Shown: positions 25,159 through 33,662, counted from the first letter of the stretch. The stretch: 64,000 nucleotides of DNA from Mesorhizobium neociceri (GCF_013520985.1 NZ_JACDTY010000010.1:177495-241494); one strand, 5' to 3'. The notes: a model not told the origin generated them from the sequence alone. Numbers and translations: made by a program.

Positions 25159-26013
25159 ATGGCCGCCATACCGCGCAAGGACATTCTGAAGAAGTTCAAG
25201 GCGATGATCGCCGACGGCGTGCCGATCGTCGGCGGCGGTGCCGGCACCGGCCTGTCGGCCAAGGCCGAGGAGGCCGGCGGCATCGACCTGATCATCATCT
25301 ACAATTCCGGCCGCTACCGCATGGCCGGGCGCGGCTCGGCCGCCGGCCTGCTCGCCTACGGCAATGCCAACGAGATCGTCAAGGAAATGGCCTACGAGGT
25401 GCTGCCGGTGGTCAAGAAAACGCCGGTGCTGGCCGGCGTCAACGGCACCGATCCTTTCGTCATCATGCCGCTTCTGCTCGCCGAACTGAAGACGATGGGC
25501 TTTTCGGGCGTGCAGAATTTTCCGACCATCGGCCTGTTCGACGGCAGCATGCGTCAGAGCTTTGAGGAGACCGGCATGGGTTTTGGGCTCGAGGTCGACA
25601 TGATCGCCGAGGCGCACAAGCTCGATCTTCTTACCACGCCCTACGTCTTCAACCCGGACGAGGCGCGCGCCATGACAAAAGCCGGCGCCGACATTGTCGT
25701 TGCTCATATGGGGGTAACGACCGGCGGCTCGATCGGCGCGACGTCGGCCAAGTCGCTCGACGACTGTGTCGTCCAGATCGACGCCATCGCCAACGCCGCG
25801 CGCTCGGTGCGCAAGGATGTCATCCTGCTTTGCCATGGCGGTCCGATCTCGATGCCGGAAGACGCCCGCTACATCCTCGACCGCTGCAAGGGCCTGCATG
25901 GTTTCTACGGCGCGAGCTCGATGGAACGGCTACCGGCCGAAGCCGCGATCACCAGGCAGACGGCGGATTTCAAGGCCGTCACGCTGCACAACCAGAAGAA
26001 AAAGAAGGGATGA
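25159..26013 (+). CDS. PEP-hydrolase-like TIM-barrel protein (Tm-1 C-terminal domain type)
   Basis: A 284-aa barrel. Conserved features include PIVGGGAGTGLSAKAEEAGG, IIIYNSGRYRMAGRGS, VLAGVNGTDP and the HMGVTTGGSIGA loop, placing it in the phosphoenolpyruvate hydrolase / Tm-1 C-terminal family. The start at 25159 is chosen because a longer frame overlaps the upstream gene by 47 nt. Its separation from the Tm-1-like protein as an individual gene is common in rhizobia. Reaction in the cell is not known. Confidence 0.83.
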   Translation: MAAIPRKDILKKFKAMIADGVPIVGGGAGTGLSAKAEEAGGIDLIIIYNSGRYRMAGRGSAAGLLAYGNANEIVKEMAYEVLPVVKKTPVLAGVNGTDPFVIMPLLLAELKTMGFSGVQNFPTIGLFDGSMRQSFEETGMGFGLEVDMIAEAHKLDLLTTPYVFNPDEARAMTKAGADIVVAHMGVTTGGSIGATSAKSLDDCVVQIDAIANAARSVRKDVILLCHGGPISMPEDARYILDRCKGLHGFYGASSMERLPAEAAITRQTADFKAVTLHNQKKKKG

Positions 26014-26016
26014 GAG

Positions 26017-26433
26017 ATGACCGACAAGAGCAAGGTGTTTGTCTACCCGAAGGACGTCAGCGCCTTCGGCTTCGACTGGGGCAAGCTGGCACTGACGGTG
26101 GCGCCCGAAGTGAACGGTGCGACCCGCTTTTCCGGCGGCGTCGTCGACCTGCCCTCGGGCAAGGGCCACACCCGCCACAACCATCCCGGCGCCGAAGAAA
26201 TCATCTTCGTCATCTCAGGCCATGGCGAGCAGATGGTCGAGGACGAGCAGGGCAACCCGGTTGTCGCCAAGGTCGGTCCCGGCTGCACCATCTATGTGCC
26301 TGAGAGCCGTTTCCATTCGACGCTGAACACCGGTGACGGGCCAATGCAGCTCTTCGTCGTCTACTCGCCGGCCGGGCCGGAACTGATGCTGCGGGAGTTG
26401 CCGGATTTCAGGCTGATCCCGGCGGGGAAGTGA
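26017..26433 (+). CDS. Cupin-domain protein
   Basis: A 138-aa single-domain cupin. Motif 1 is intact (GHTRHNHPGAEEIIFVISG, giving His, His and Glu metal ligands). Motif 2 is present as PGCTIYVPESRFHST with the last His. A metal-dependent isomerase, dioxygenase or sensor role is possible. It starts 3 nt after the barrel gene with GGGATGAGAG just upstream and is the last member of the three-gene operon. Confidence 0.85.
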   Translation: MTDKSKVFVYPKDVSAFGFDWGKLALTVAPEVNGATRFSGGVVDLPSGKGHTRHNHPGAEEIIFVISGHGEQMVEDEQGNPVVAKVGPGCTIYVPESRFHSTLNTGDGPMQLFVVYSPAGPELMLRELPDFRLIPAGK

Positions 26434-26443
26434 TCGCGAAAGG

Positions 26444-26592
26444 CCCCCTCATCCGGCCGCTTCGCGGCCACCTTCTCCCCGAGGGGAGAAGAGACGGGCA
26501 CCATCGCCGGCTCCCTCCTCTCCCCTCGGGGAGAGGTCGGATTGTCCCGAATTGCCCTTCGCAATTCGGTTGGCAATCCGGGTGAGGGGGCT
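26444..26592. repeat. Palindromic repeat, family 2, copy B
   Basis: Nearly identical to 4817-4963, including CCCCCTCATCCGGCCGCTTC and the inner GGCAATCCGGGTGAGGGGG end. It lies between convergent genes and could terminate transcription in both directions. Confidence 0.85.
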
Positions 26593-26600
26593 GCCCCCAG

Positions 26601-27791
26601 CTAGGCCGCCCCACCCCTATTCCATCCCCGCGCTCGATCACCAAACATCACATACCCCGCATCGGTCACCGCCAGCGTATCCTCCAGCTTGATGAACCCC
26701 CGCGCCGGGTGAAGCATGGTCGTCTCCACCGACAGCACCATGTTCGTTTCCAGCGGCTTGGCGGCGTAGGTGCCTTCGTAGGTCACTGGATGGTTGGTCA
26801 TCAGGAACGGCGCTTCATGGGTGATCAGACCCATGCCGTGGGCGAAGAAATCAGTATAGGGCGCTACCTTGGAAGCCTTCAGCACGCCCTCGGCATGCGA
26901 AATCATGTCACCGCCGATGGTGCCTGCCTTGACCTTGGAGAACGCCGTCTGCTGCACCGTCTCGACCTCGGCCAGCAGATCTTGGAGTTCGGCATCCGGC
27001 TCGCCCAGAATACCCATGCGGCAGAGGTCGCCGATATAGCCGTGATAGTTGCCGCCGGAATCGATCGACAGCACTTCGCCCTTCTTCCACGCTTGCGGCG
27101 AAGCGGCGCGGTTGTGGCTGGCGCCCAGCGTCAGCAGGCAATATTCGAAATGCGCGCCGCGATTGGTTTCCTCGCGCCGCAACTGCTCGATCATTTCGAC
27201 CTTGGTCGTGCCTTCGCGCGCCCACTGGATGGTTGCCAGCATGGAATCGGTGATCAGCTCGGAAGCGATGCGCAGCTTTTCGAGCTCGGCCTCTGTCTTG
27301 ATGGCGCGCATCCGCTCCAGCATGTCGGTCGCGTCGATCAGCTTCGCGTCCGGCAGCGCCTTGCGGATCAACGCATAGGCATCCGATGGCAGGAAGGCCG
27401 GTTCGATGCCAATGCGGGCGCCTGCCTTGCCGATCTTGCGCACGTGCTCGACCGCCAGATTGGCGGCGTCGAGGGTGCCCCAGCAGGCAGCGTGCAGCGT
27501 CGGCGTCCAGAACGGGTTGTTCTGGTGCTCGGCACCTTCCATGCGGTTGCCGATATAGGCGGCATGGTCCGGCCCGCCCTTCTCATAGACAACGACAGGC
27601 AGATAGCGGCTGTGGCCGATCGCATCCATGGCGGCAAAGAAGATGAACTTGTAGCCGCCGAGCAGGTATTGCGTGTTGTGCTTGGAGGTCGCCAGCAGCA
27701 CATCAATGCCGGCTTCCTCCATCAGCCGGTCGACCCTCGCCTGGTCGAACGGGATATTGCTGACGGCATTCTTGCCCGGGGCAATGTTCAT
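26601..27791 (-). CDS. M24-family metallopeptidase (Xaa-Pro aminopeptidase/creatinase-like)
   Basis: A 396-aa enzyme with a creatinase-type N-terminal domain and a C-terminal pita-bread fold. All five dinuclear-metal ligands are present: D244 and D255 (SIDSGGNYHGYIGDLCRMG), H318 (AHGMGLITHEAP), E356 (LSVETTML) and E370 (KLEDTLAVT). It may cleave X-Pro peptides or a related C-N bond. The ATG at 27791 follows GGGAGAGAGAG; a longer frame runs into the operator region. It is divergent from a Dpp/Opp-type importer, so imported peptides or derivatives are plausible substrates. Confidence 0.88.
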   Translation of the reverse strand: MNIAPGKNAVSNIPFDQARVDRLMEEAGIDVLLATSKHNTQYLLGGYKFIFFAAMDAIGHSRYLPVVVYEKGGPDHAAYIGNRMEGAEHQNNPFWTPTLHAACWGTLDAANLAVEHVRKIGKAGARIGIEPAFLPSDAYALIRKALPDAKLIDATDMLERMRAIKTEAELEKLRIASELITDSMLATIQWAREGTTKVEMIEQLRREETNRGAHFEYCLLTLGASHNRAASPQAWKKGEVLSIDSGGNYHGYIGDLCRMGILGEPDAELQDLLAEVETVQQTAFSKVKAGTIGGDMISHAEGVLKASKVAPYTDFFAHGMGLITHEAPFLMTNHPVTYEGTYAAKPLETNMVLSVETTMLHPARGFIKLEDTLAVTDAGYVMFGDRARGWNRGGAA

Positions 27792-27879
27792 CTCTCTCTC
27801 CCTGAATTGTCCGGGATCGCCGGTCGCGCTGCGCCCGATCCCTTGGCTGTCGGTCAAATCTGCACCATTTCGCCCACTC

Positions 27880-27890
27880 TGGTCCAGCCA
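27880..27890. promoter_or_regulatory. Imperfect GntR-type operator TGGTCCAGCCA
   Basis: TGGT-CCA-GCCA has the same geometry as the boxes at 7.5 and 22.9 kb with one mismatch in the right arm. It lies 89 bp upstream of the peptidase start. Confidence 0.4.
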
Positions 27891-27950
27891 GAAACAGGTC
27901 AAATTGCTTCAGCGGGTGGACACCAAGACGTCATTGCTGAATGTCAAGGC

Positions 27951-27969
27951 AATCTGGTCCTACCAGAAT
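27951..27969. promoter_or_regulatory. GntR-type operator AATCTGGT-CCT-ACCAGAAT
   Basis: The inverted repeat has 7 of 8 arm bases paired around a 3-base centre, and its left arm AATCTGGT is the same as at 22962-22969. It may bring this divergent locus under the same or a sister FadR-type regulator. Confidence 0.55.
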
Positions 27970-28155
27970 ATCAGAATGGAAGACCACCTCTAAAACTGGT
28001 CCAGTGGACGAAAATTTCAAAGCCAAGCAAGGATGCGCCAAATCCGTCTCTGGCGAAACCCTTGGCAAGGGCCATAATCGCCGCAAGGATGCTGGCGGGG
28101 CCGCCGGCATCAAGGGGCGCGCCCAACCGGGTCGCGGAGAGGACGGAGTTCGATC

Positions 28156-29766
28156 ATGTCAGATTTCACGATTTCCAGACGCACGCTGCTTTCGGGATCA
28201 GCCTTGCTGCTGGCCTCCACCGCCATGCCGGCGATTGGCTGGGGGCAGACGCCGAAGAAGGGCGGCCGCCTCGTGCTTGCCGCCGATTCCGAGCCGCGTA
28301 ACCTCAATCCGGCCATCGTCGCCTCCAACGGCGTCTTCTTCATCTCCAGCAAGATCGTCGAAACGCTGGCCGAAGCCTCCTTCGACGGCAAGGATGGGCT
28401 CGAGCCGCGCCTTGCGCTCTCCTGGGAAGGCGCCGCCGATGGCCTCTCGGTGACGTTCAAACTGCGCGACGGCGTCAAATGGCATGACGGCAAGCCGTTC
28501 ACCTCGGCCGACGTCGCCTTCTCGGCGCTGCAGATCTGGAAGCCGCTGCAGAATCTCGGCCGCACCGTGTTCAAGGATCTGGCCAGCGTCGACACGCCTG
28601 ACGATCTCACCGCCGTGTTCAAATTCGCCAAGCCAACGCCGTTCCAGCTGATCCGCAACGCGCTGCCGGCGCTGTCGAGCGTGGTGCCGAAACATATTTA
28701 TGAGGTCGGCAAGATCGAGGACAACCCGGCCAACAATGCGCCCATCGGCACCGGGCCGTTCAAGTTCGGCGAGTACAAGGCCGGCCAATATTACAAGCTG
28801 ACCAGGAATGCGGACTACTGGGGCAAGGACGAGCCCTATCTCGACGAGATCATCTATCAGGTGCTGCCCGACCGCACCTCGGCTGCAGCTGCGCTCGAGG
28901 CCGAAGAGATCCAGCTCGCCGCCTTCTCCGCCGTGCCGCTGGCCGATCTCGACCGTATCTCCAAGGTGCCGGGCCTGAAGGTGATTTCCAAGGGCTATGA
29001 GGGGCTGACCTATCAACTCGTCGTCGAGATCAACCATCGCCGCAAGGAACTCGCCGATTTGAACGTGCGCCAAGCGATCGCGCATGCCATCGACAAGGAC
29101 TTCGTCGTCAAGACGGTGTTCCTCGGCTATGCCGCCATCGCCACCGGCCCGGTGCCGAAGAACGATCCGCAATTCTACACCGCCGACGTGCCGACCTATC
29201 CATTCGACGTCGCCAAGGCCAACGACCTGCTCGACGAGGCCGGCTACATCAGGGCCGATGACGGCAAGCGTTTTGCACTGAGGCTCTTGCCGGCGCCCTA
29301 TTTCAACGAGACCAAGCAATTCGGCGACTATCTACGCCAAGCGCTGGCAGCCATCGGCATCGACGCCGAGATCGTCAACAACGACTCCGCAGCGCACATC
29401 AAGGCGGTCTACACCGACCACACCTTCGACCTCGCCGTCGGCCCGCCAGTGTTCCGCGGCGACCCGGCGATCTCGACCACCATCCTGGTGCAGAGCGGCA
29501 TTCCCGACGGCGTGCCGTTCTCCAACCAGGGCGGCTACAAGAACGAAGCGCTCGATGCGCTGATCGCCAAGGCATCGGAGACGCTCGACACCACGGCGCG
29601 CACCGGCCTCTACAAGGAATTCCAGAAACAGGTCGCGGCCGACCTGCCGCTGATCAATGTGTCGGAGTGGAGTTTCATCAGCGTCGCGCGCGATACGGTG
29701 GGCAACATCGCCAACAACCCGCGCTGGGCGGTTTCGAACTGGGCGGACACGTATCTGGCGGGTTAG
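28156..29766 (+). CDS. ABC transporter substrate-binding protein, family 5 (Dpp/Opp/Nik type)
   Basis: A 536-aa periplasmic binding protein. The N terminus is a twin-arginine signal (ISRRTLLSGSALLLASTAMP), so it is probably exported folded by Tat. The mature part shows LRDGVKWHDGKPFTSADVAF and NVRQAIAHAIDKDFVV, hallmarks of the peptide/nickel family. Members bind peptides, opines, glycosides or metal chelates. First gene of a five-gene transporter operon that runs to 33608 with every membrane and ATPase gene overlapping its neighbour by 4 nt. Confidence 0.9.
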   Translation: MSDFTISRRTLLSGSALLLASTAMPAIGWGQTPKKGGRLVLAADSEPRNLNPAIVASNGVFFISSKIVETLAEASFDGKDGLEPRLALSWEGAADGLSVTFKLRDGVKWHDGKPFTSADVAFSALQIWKPLQNLGRTVFKDLASVDTPDDLTAVFKFAKPTPFQLIRNALPALSSVVPKHIYEVGKIEDNPANNAPIGTGPFKFGEYKAGQYYKLTRNADYWGKDEPYLDEIIYQVLPDRTSAAAALEAEEIQLAAFSAVPLADLDRISKVPGLKVISKGYEGLTYQLVVEINHRRKELADLNVRQAIAHAIDKDFVVKTVFLGYAAIATGPVPKNDPQFYTADVPTYPFDVAKANDLLDEAGYIRADDGKRFALRLLPAPYFNETKQFGDYLRQALAAIGIDAEIVNNDSAAHIKAVYTDHTFDLAVGPPVFRGDPAISTTILVQSGIPDGVPFSNQGGYKNEALDALIAKASETLDTTARTGLYKEFQKQVAADLPLINVSEWSFISVARDTVGNIANNPRWAVSNWADTYLAG

Positions 29767-29834
29767 CACGATCTGCACGGGATGCTTGCGCATCGTTTGG
29801 ACGAATGCTCATCATCAGGGATGAGAGTTCCTTC

Positions 29835-29997
29835 GCGCCCCCCTCTGTCCTGCCGGACATCTCCCCCACGAGGGGGGAGATCGGCTGTCACCGCCGCCGC
29901 GGACAATCGTCACCGGTGCAGGACTGACGCGGGTGCCGAAGCTGCTGATCTCCCCCCTCGTGGGGGAGATGTCCGGCAGGACAGAGGGGGGCGCCGT
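29835..29997. repeat. Long palindromic repeat, family 1, copy C
   Basis: Arms GCGCCCCCCTCTGTCCTGCC and the complement, ending GGGGGGCGCCGTAGAGCGC. It occupies the gap between the binding-protein gene and the first permease, the place where other operons of this window carry a simple stem-loop. Confidence 0.9.
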
Positions 29998-30038
29998 AGA
30001 GCGCAACTTCAGATGCTTGCAGGCGGCGTCCTTTCCCC

Positions 30039-31025
30039 ATGAACCGCGCCCTCACCCTCATCCGCCGTCGCCTTGTCGGCAGCATCTTCGTGCTATTGAT
30101 CGTCGTCATCGGCACTTTCCTTTTGCTTGAAGCCGCTCCCGGCGACGCCGTCGATGCCTACATTGTCTCGACTGGCGGCGACGCCGGCATGATCGAATTG
30201 CTGCGCCATCGCTGGGGCCTCGACCAGTCGGAGCTGACGCGGCTGGCCAACTATCTCTGGGCGCTGCTGCATCTCGACCTCGGCCAGTCCGTCACCTTCT
30301 CCAGGCCGATCCGCGATGTCATCCTGGAGCGCCTCCCCACCACGCTGCTCCTCATGGTCAGCGCCACCGCGCTCTCTTTCGGTCTCGGCTCGGCGCTCGG
30401 CATTTATGCCGGCGCCAGACCCGGCAGCTTTCGCGACCGCTTCCTGTCGATCGGCTCGCTGGCGCTCTATGCCGTGCCCGGCTTCTGGCTTGGCTTGGTG
30501 CTGATCGTCGTCTTTGCCGTCGACCTGCGCTGGCTGCCGATCGGCGGCATCGAGACGCTCGCCTCGGACAAGACCGGGCTGGCCCGCGCCGTCGACATCG
30601 CCGCCCATCTCGTGCTGCCGGTTTCCGCCCTCGGCTTCATCTACCTCGCACTCTATCTGCGCATGATGCGTGCCGGCATGGCTGAGGCCTGGCGCCAGGA
30701 TTTTGTCCTTGCCGCTCGCGCCAGGGGACTGTCACGGCGCCGCATCGTGCTTGCCCATGTCGCCCGCAACGCACTGCTGCCGCTCATCACCATGCTCGGT
30801 CTGCAATCGGCGCAGATGCTGGGCGGCAGCGTCGTCATCGAAAGCGTCTTTGCCGTGCCGGGCCTCGGCCGATTGGCGCAGGAGGCGGTGGCTTCGCGTG
30901 ACACGCCGCTGCTGCTCGGCATCATCCTCACCAGCGCTGTGCTGGTCATTGCCATCAACCTTGCCGTCGACATCGCCTACGCCTTCCTCGACCCGCGCGT
31001 TGGCGCCGGCGAGGCTGGCGCGTGA
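30039..31025 (+). CDS. ABC transporter permease, DppB-like
   Basis: A 328-aa inner-membrane permease with six helices. The first helix (VGSIFVLLIVVIGTFLLLEA) is followed by a large periplasmic segment with RHRWGLDQSELTRLANYLWA. The coupling loop is DFVLAARARGLSRRRIVLAH. Last residues overlap the next gene by 4 nt. Confidence 0.9.
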   Translation: MNRALTLIRRRLVGSIFVLLIVVIGTFLLLEAAPGDAVDAYIVSTGGDAGMIELLRHRWGLDQSELTRLANYLWALLHLDLGQSVTFSRPIRDVILERLPTTLLLMVSATALSFGLGSALGIYAGARPGSFRDRFLSIGSLALYAVPGFWLGLVLIVVFAVDLRWLPIGGIETLASDKTGLARAVDIAAHLVLPVSALGFIYLALYLRMMRAGMAEAWRQDFVLAARARGLSRRRIVLAHVARNALLPLITMLGLQSAQMLGGSVVIESVFAVPGLGRLAQEAVASRDTPLLLGIILTSAVLVIAINLAVDIAYAFLDPRVGAGEAGA

Positions 31026-31852
31026 GCCCGCTTAGTCGACTCCTGCGCCGGCCGGAAGCGGTCGCCGGCGCGATCATCCTGGCGCTGCTGTTCGCCATGG
31101 CGCTGTTTGCGTCGCTGCTGTTCCCCGGCGACCCGCAGGCCATTGCCGGACCGGCGCTGCTGCCGCCGTTCCAGGACTGGTCGCTGCCGCTCGGCACCGA
31201 CCGGCTCGGCCGCGATGTGCTGGCCGAAGTGTTCCATGGCGCTCGCACCTCGCTGGCGGTTGGTCTGGCAGCGGCAGCCGCTTCGCTCCTCATCGGCGCC
31301 GTCGTCGGCACGCTGGCTGGCTTTGCCGGCGGCCTCGTCGACGAGGTGCTGATGCGCACCACCGATGCCTTCCAGACCGTGCCGAGTTTCCTGCTGGCGC
31401 TGGCCTTCGTCAGCATCGTCGGCCCCTCGCTCGGCATCGTCGTCGCGGCCATCGCGCTTGGCGCCTGGACCGGACCGGCGCGTGTGGCGCGCGCCGAAGT
31501 GCTGTCGATCCGCGAGCGCGACTACGTCGCCGGCGCCCGCGTCATCGGCATGCATCCGCTTGCGATCGCTTTCCGCGAAGTGCTGCCCAACGCTCTGCCG
31601 CCTGTGCTGGCGCTGTCTTCGGTGATCGTCGCCGCCGCGATCCTCACCGAAGCGGCGCTGTCTTTCCTCGGCCTCGGCGACCCCAACCGCGTCACCTGGG
31701 GCGGTATGATCGCCGAGGGCCGCACCGTGCTGCGCACCGCGCCTTTCCTGTCGATCGTTCCGGGTATCGCCTTGGTGCTGACCGTGCTCGGCGTCTATCT
31801 CGCCGGCGAAGGCGTGGTCGAGACGACGGCCGTGAGGAGAAGCCTGTCGTGA
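31022..31852 (+). CDS. ABC transporter permease, DppC-like
   Basis: A 276-aa partner permease starting with GTG in a GTGA overlap. The conserved LPLGTDRLGRDVLAEVFHGA motif is present, and the coupling loop reads RDYVAGARVIGMHPLAIAFR, followed by LTEAALSFLGLGDP. It forms the channel with the 30039 product. Confidence 0.9.
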   Translation: MSPLSRLLRRPEAVAGAIILALLFAMALFASLLFPGDPQAIAGPALLPPFQDWSLPLGTDRLGRDVLAEVFHGARTSLAVGLAAAAASLLIGAVVGTLAGFAGGLVDEVLMRTTDAFQTVPSFLLALAFVSIVGPSLGIVVAAIALGAWTGPARVARAEVLSIRERDYVAGARVIGMHPLAIAFREVLPNALPPVLALSSVIVAAAILTEAALSFLGLGDPNRVTWGGMIAEGRTVLRTAPFLSIVPGIALVLTVLGVYLAGEGVVETTAVRRSLS

Positions 31853-32835
31853 GCGCGCTGGCTGAGATCCGCGATCTGTCGGTGCGCTATATCAGCGATG
31901 GCGGTGAGGTGAGCGCGCTGAAAAGGATCAGTCTGGATGTCGTTGCCGGCGAGCGTCTGGCGATCATCGGCGAGAGCGGGTCCGGCAAGAGTACGCTGGC
32001 GCTGGCGATTGCGGGGTTGCTGCCGGGGAGCGCCACGATTGAAGGGCGCATTGGGTGGCAGTTCCAAGCGTCGCGATCCTTCCCACCCCCCTCTGTCCTG
32101 CCGGACATCTCCCCCACAAGGGGGGAGATTGGCAGTGTCGCCGCCGGCTCTCCTTCTGCAAGGTCGGCGATTGGCGAAGCCGGAAATGACAGCCTAATCT
32201 CCCCCCTTGTGGGGGAGATGTCCGGCAGGACCGAGGGGGGCGCCGTAGAGCGCAGACTATCCGGCGCAAGCCCCATTCCCGGCCGCGATATCGGCTTCGT
32301 CTTCCAGGACCCTTCCGCCAGTCTCGACCCCGTCATGACCGTCGACAAACAGATCGCCGAAGTCGCCCGCACCCATCTCGGTCTCGACTGGCCGCAAGCC
32401 TACGCCAGAGCAAAGCACCTGCTCGGACGCGTCCGCCTCCCCGACCCACAAGCCGCAATGCACGCCTTCCCGCATCAGCTCTCCGGCGGCCAGAAGCAGC
32501 GTGTCGCGATTGCCGCGGCCATTGCCGCCGGACCGAAACTGCTTATCGCCGACGAGGCGACCAGCGCGCTGGATACCATCGTGCAAGCCGAGATCGTCAG
32601 CCTCATTCGGCAATTGGTGGCAGAGGACGGCATGACGCTGCTGTTCATCAGCCACGACATCGCACTTGCCGCCGAGCTTGCCGAGCGCCTCGCTGTGTTC
32701 CGGCATGGCGGCCTGGTCGAGATCGGCGCGACGGAGCAAATCGTCACCGCCCCGCGCCAGCCCTATACGCGCGCGCTGCTCGACGCCCATCTCGGCCTCG
32801 ATGCTGCGCCACTGCTGCGACAGGCGCCGGCATGA
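31849..32835 (+). CDS. ABC transporter ATPase, DppD-like, carrying an in-frame palindromic-repeat insert
   Basis: A 328-aa ATPase, about 55 residues longer than expected. Walker A is GESGSGKST (residues 41-49). Residues about 79-133 are encoded by family-1 repeat copy D and read PPSVLPDISPTRGEIG ... LISPLVGEMSGRTEGGAVER. The normal sequence resumes at IPGRDIGFVFQDPSASLDP (Q-loop Q153). The signature HQLSGGQKQRVAIAAA, Walker B LLIADEATSALD and H-loop FISHDIALAAE follow. There is no stop or frameshift, and 4-nt overlaps with both neighbours are intact, so a full protein is probably made. The insert enters the variable region before the Q-loop, which may tolerate a surface loop. Confidence 0.88.
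   Translation: MSALAEIRDLSVRYISDGGEVSALKRISLDVVAGERLAIIGESGSGKSTLALAIAGLLPGSATIEGRIGWQFQASRSFPPPSVLPDISPTRGEIGSVAAGSPSARSAIGEAGNDSLISPLVGEMSGRTEGGAVERRLSGASPIPGRDIGFVFQDPSASLDPVMTVDKQIAEVARTHLGLDWPQAYARAKHLLGRVRLPDPQAAMHAFPHQLSGGQKQRVAIAAAIAAGPKLLIADEATSALDTIVQAEIVSLIRQLVAEDGMTLLFISHDIALAAELAERLAVFRHGGLVEIGATEQIVTAPRQPYTRALLDAHLGLDAAPLLRQAPA
32086..32250. repeat. Long palindromic repeat, family 1, copy D, inside a coding sequence
   Basis: The 165-nt element (55 codons) has the same arms and GGGGGGCGCCGTAGAGCGC end as copies B and C but lies within the ATPase gene at 31849. Its length is a multiple of three and the frame used has no stop in either arm. Confidence 0.92.
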
Positions 32836-33608
32836 GCCTGCTCGCCGTCCGCGATCTCACCAAGCGCTACCGTCGCGGCGGCAAGACCATCGCCGCCGTC
32901 GACGGCGTTTCCTTTGCGATAGAACCCGGCGAGACGCTGGCGCTGGCCGGGCCCTCCGGCAGCGGCAAGTCGACAATCGCGCGGCTGGTGCTGCGACTGA
33001 TCGAGCCCGATGCCGGAAGCGTCCAGTTCGAAGGCGATGACTTCCTAGCCCTGAGTGGTACGGCCTTGCGCAGCAAGCGCGCGCGCTTGCAAATGGTGTT
33101 CCAGGATCCGCTTTCCGCCTTCAACCCGCGCGCCACCGTAGCGCGCGCGCTTGACGATCCCTTGCGCATCCACGCCATCGCGTCCAGCGCCGAGCGGCCG
33201 GCCCGCATCGCCGCTTTGCTGGAGCGTGTTGGCCTCGCTGCCGATCTCGCGCCGCGCGCCATTCACGAAATCTCAGGCGGCCAGCGCCAGCGTGTGGCGA
33301 TTGCCCGCGCCATCGCCACAAACCCGTCGCTGATCGTGCTCGATGAGGCGGTCTCGGCGCTCGATGTCTCGGTGCGCGGACAGATTCTCGAGCTGCTGCT
33401 CGACCTGCAAGCCAGGGAACGGATCGCCTATCTCTTCATTTCGCATGATCTCGGCGTGGTCCGTGCGATCGCCCATCGCCTCGTCCTTCTCGACACCGGG
33501 CGGATCGCCGAGAGCGGCGATGCCCGCGCCGTCATCGACGCGCCGCAATCGGCAATCGGCAAGGCGCTGGTGGCGGCGGCACCAAGATTGAACAGGATCC
33601 GGCCATGA
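32832..33608 (+). CDS. ABC transporter ATPase, DppF-like
   Basis: A 258-aa ATPase. Walker A GPSGSGKST, Q-loop FQDPLSAFNPRAT, signature HEISGGQRQRVAIARA, Walker B LIVLDEAVSALDV, H-loop FISHDLGVVRA. It has the normal length and no insert, a good control for the partner at 31849. The start overlaps the partner's stop by 4 nt. Confidence 0.9.
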   Translation: MSLLAVRDLTKRYRRGGKTIAAVDGVSFAIEPGETLALAGPSGSGKSTIARLVLRLIEPDAGSVQFEGDDFLALSGTALRSKRARLQMVFQDPLSAFNPRATVARALDDPLRIHAIASSAERPARIAALLERVGLAADLAPRAIHEISGGQRQRVAIARAIATNPSLIVLDEAVSALDVSVRGQILELLLDLQARERIAYLFISHDLGVVRAIAHRLVLLDTGRIAESGDARAVIDAPQSAIGKALVAAAPRLNRIRP

Positions 33609-33642
33609 TCCCGCAAAGTGGAAACCGGTTTGCGGGATCATG
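33604..33642. repeat. Short dispersed palindrome, near-perfect copy
   Basis: CATGATCCCGCAAAGTGG pairs with its complement in CCGGTTTGCGGGATCATG. It lies at the end of the ATPase gene and before the ATC-hydrolase-like gene; the other copies of the type are in similar gaps. Confidence 0.75.
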
Positions 33643-33662
33643 GTCAAAGGCAAGGACACATC

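Larger units (their letters stand above)
27792..28155. other. 364-bp divergent control region, peptidase/Dpp-type operon
   Basis: No supported gene. The region has three TGGTCC-containing palindromes (27880, 27951 and a weaker CTGGTCCAG at 27996). The SBP start at 28156 is preceded by GCGGAGAGGACGGAG. Confidence 0.6.

Noticed and set aside
27996..28006. A further GntR box at CTGGTCCAGTGG
   Set aside because: Only CTGG/CCAG is self-complementary; it lacks the TGGT-NNN-ACCA geometry of the others.
26709..28301. 530-codon plus-strand open frame over the M24 peptidase gene
   Set aside because: Antisense frame produced by high GC; the minus-strand gene has all metal ligands and a ribosome site.
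29815..30042. Several small open frames with SVLPDISPTRGEI-like peptides around the family-1 repeats at 3.7, 23.8 and 29.9 kb
   Set aside because: They exist only because the repeat arms are open in many frames; none has a ribosome site or codon pattern like its neighbours. Only copy D is truly inside a gene.
3716..32250. CRISPR array from the recurring repeats
   Set aside because: The repeats are scattered palindromic elements kilobases apart with no regular spacers and no cas genes.
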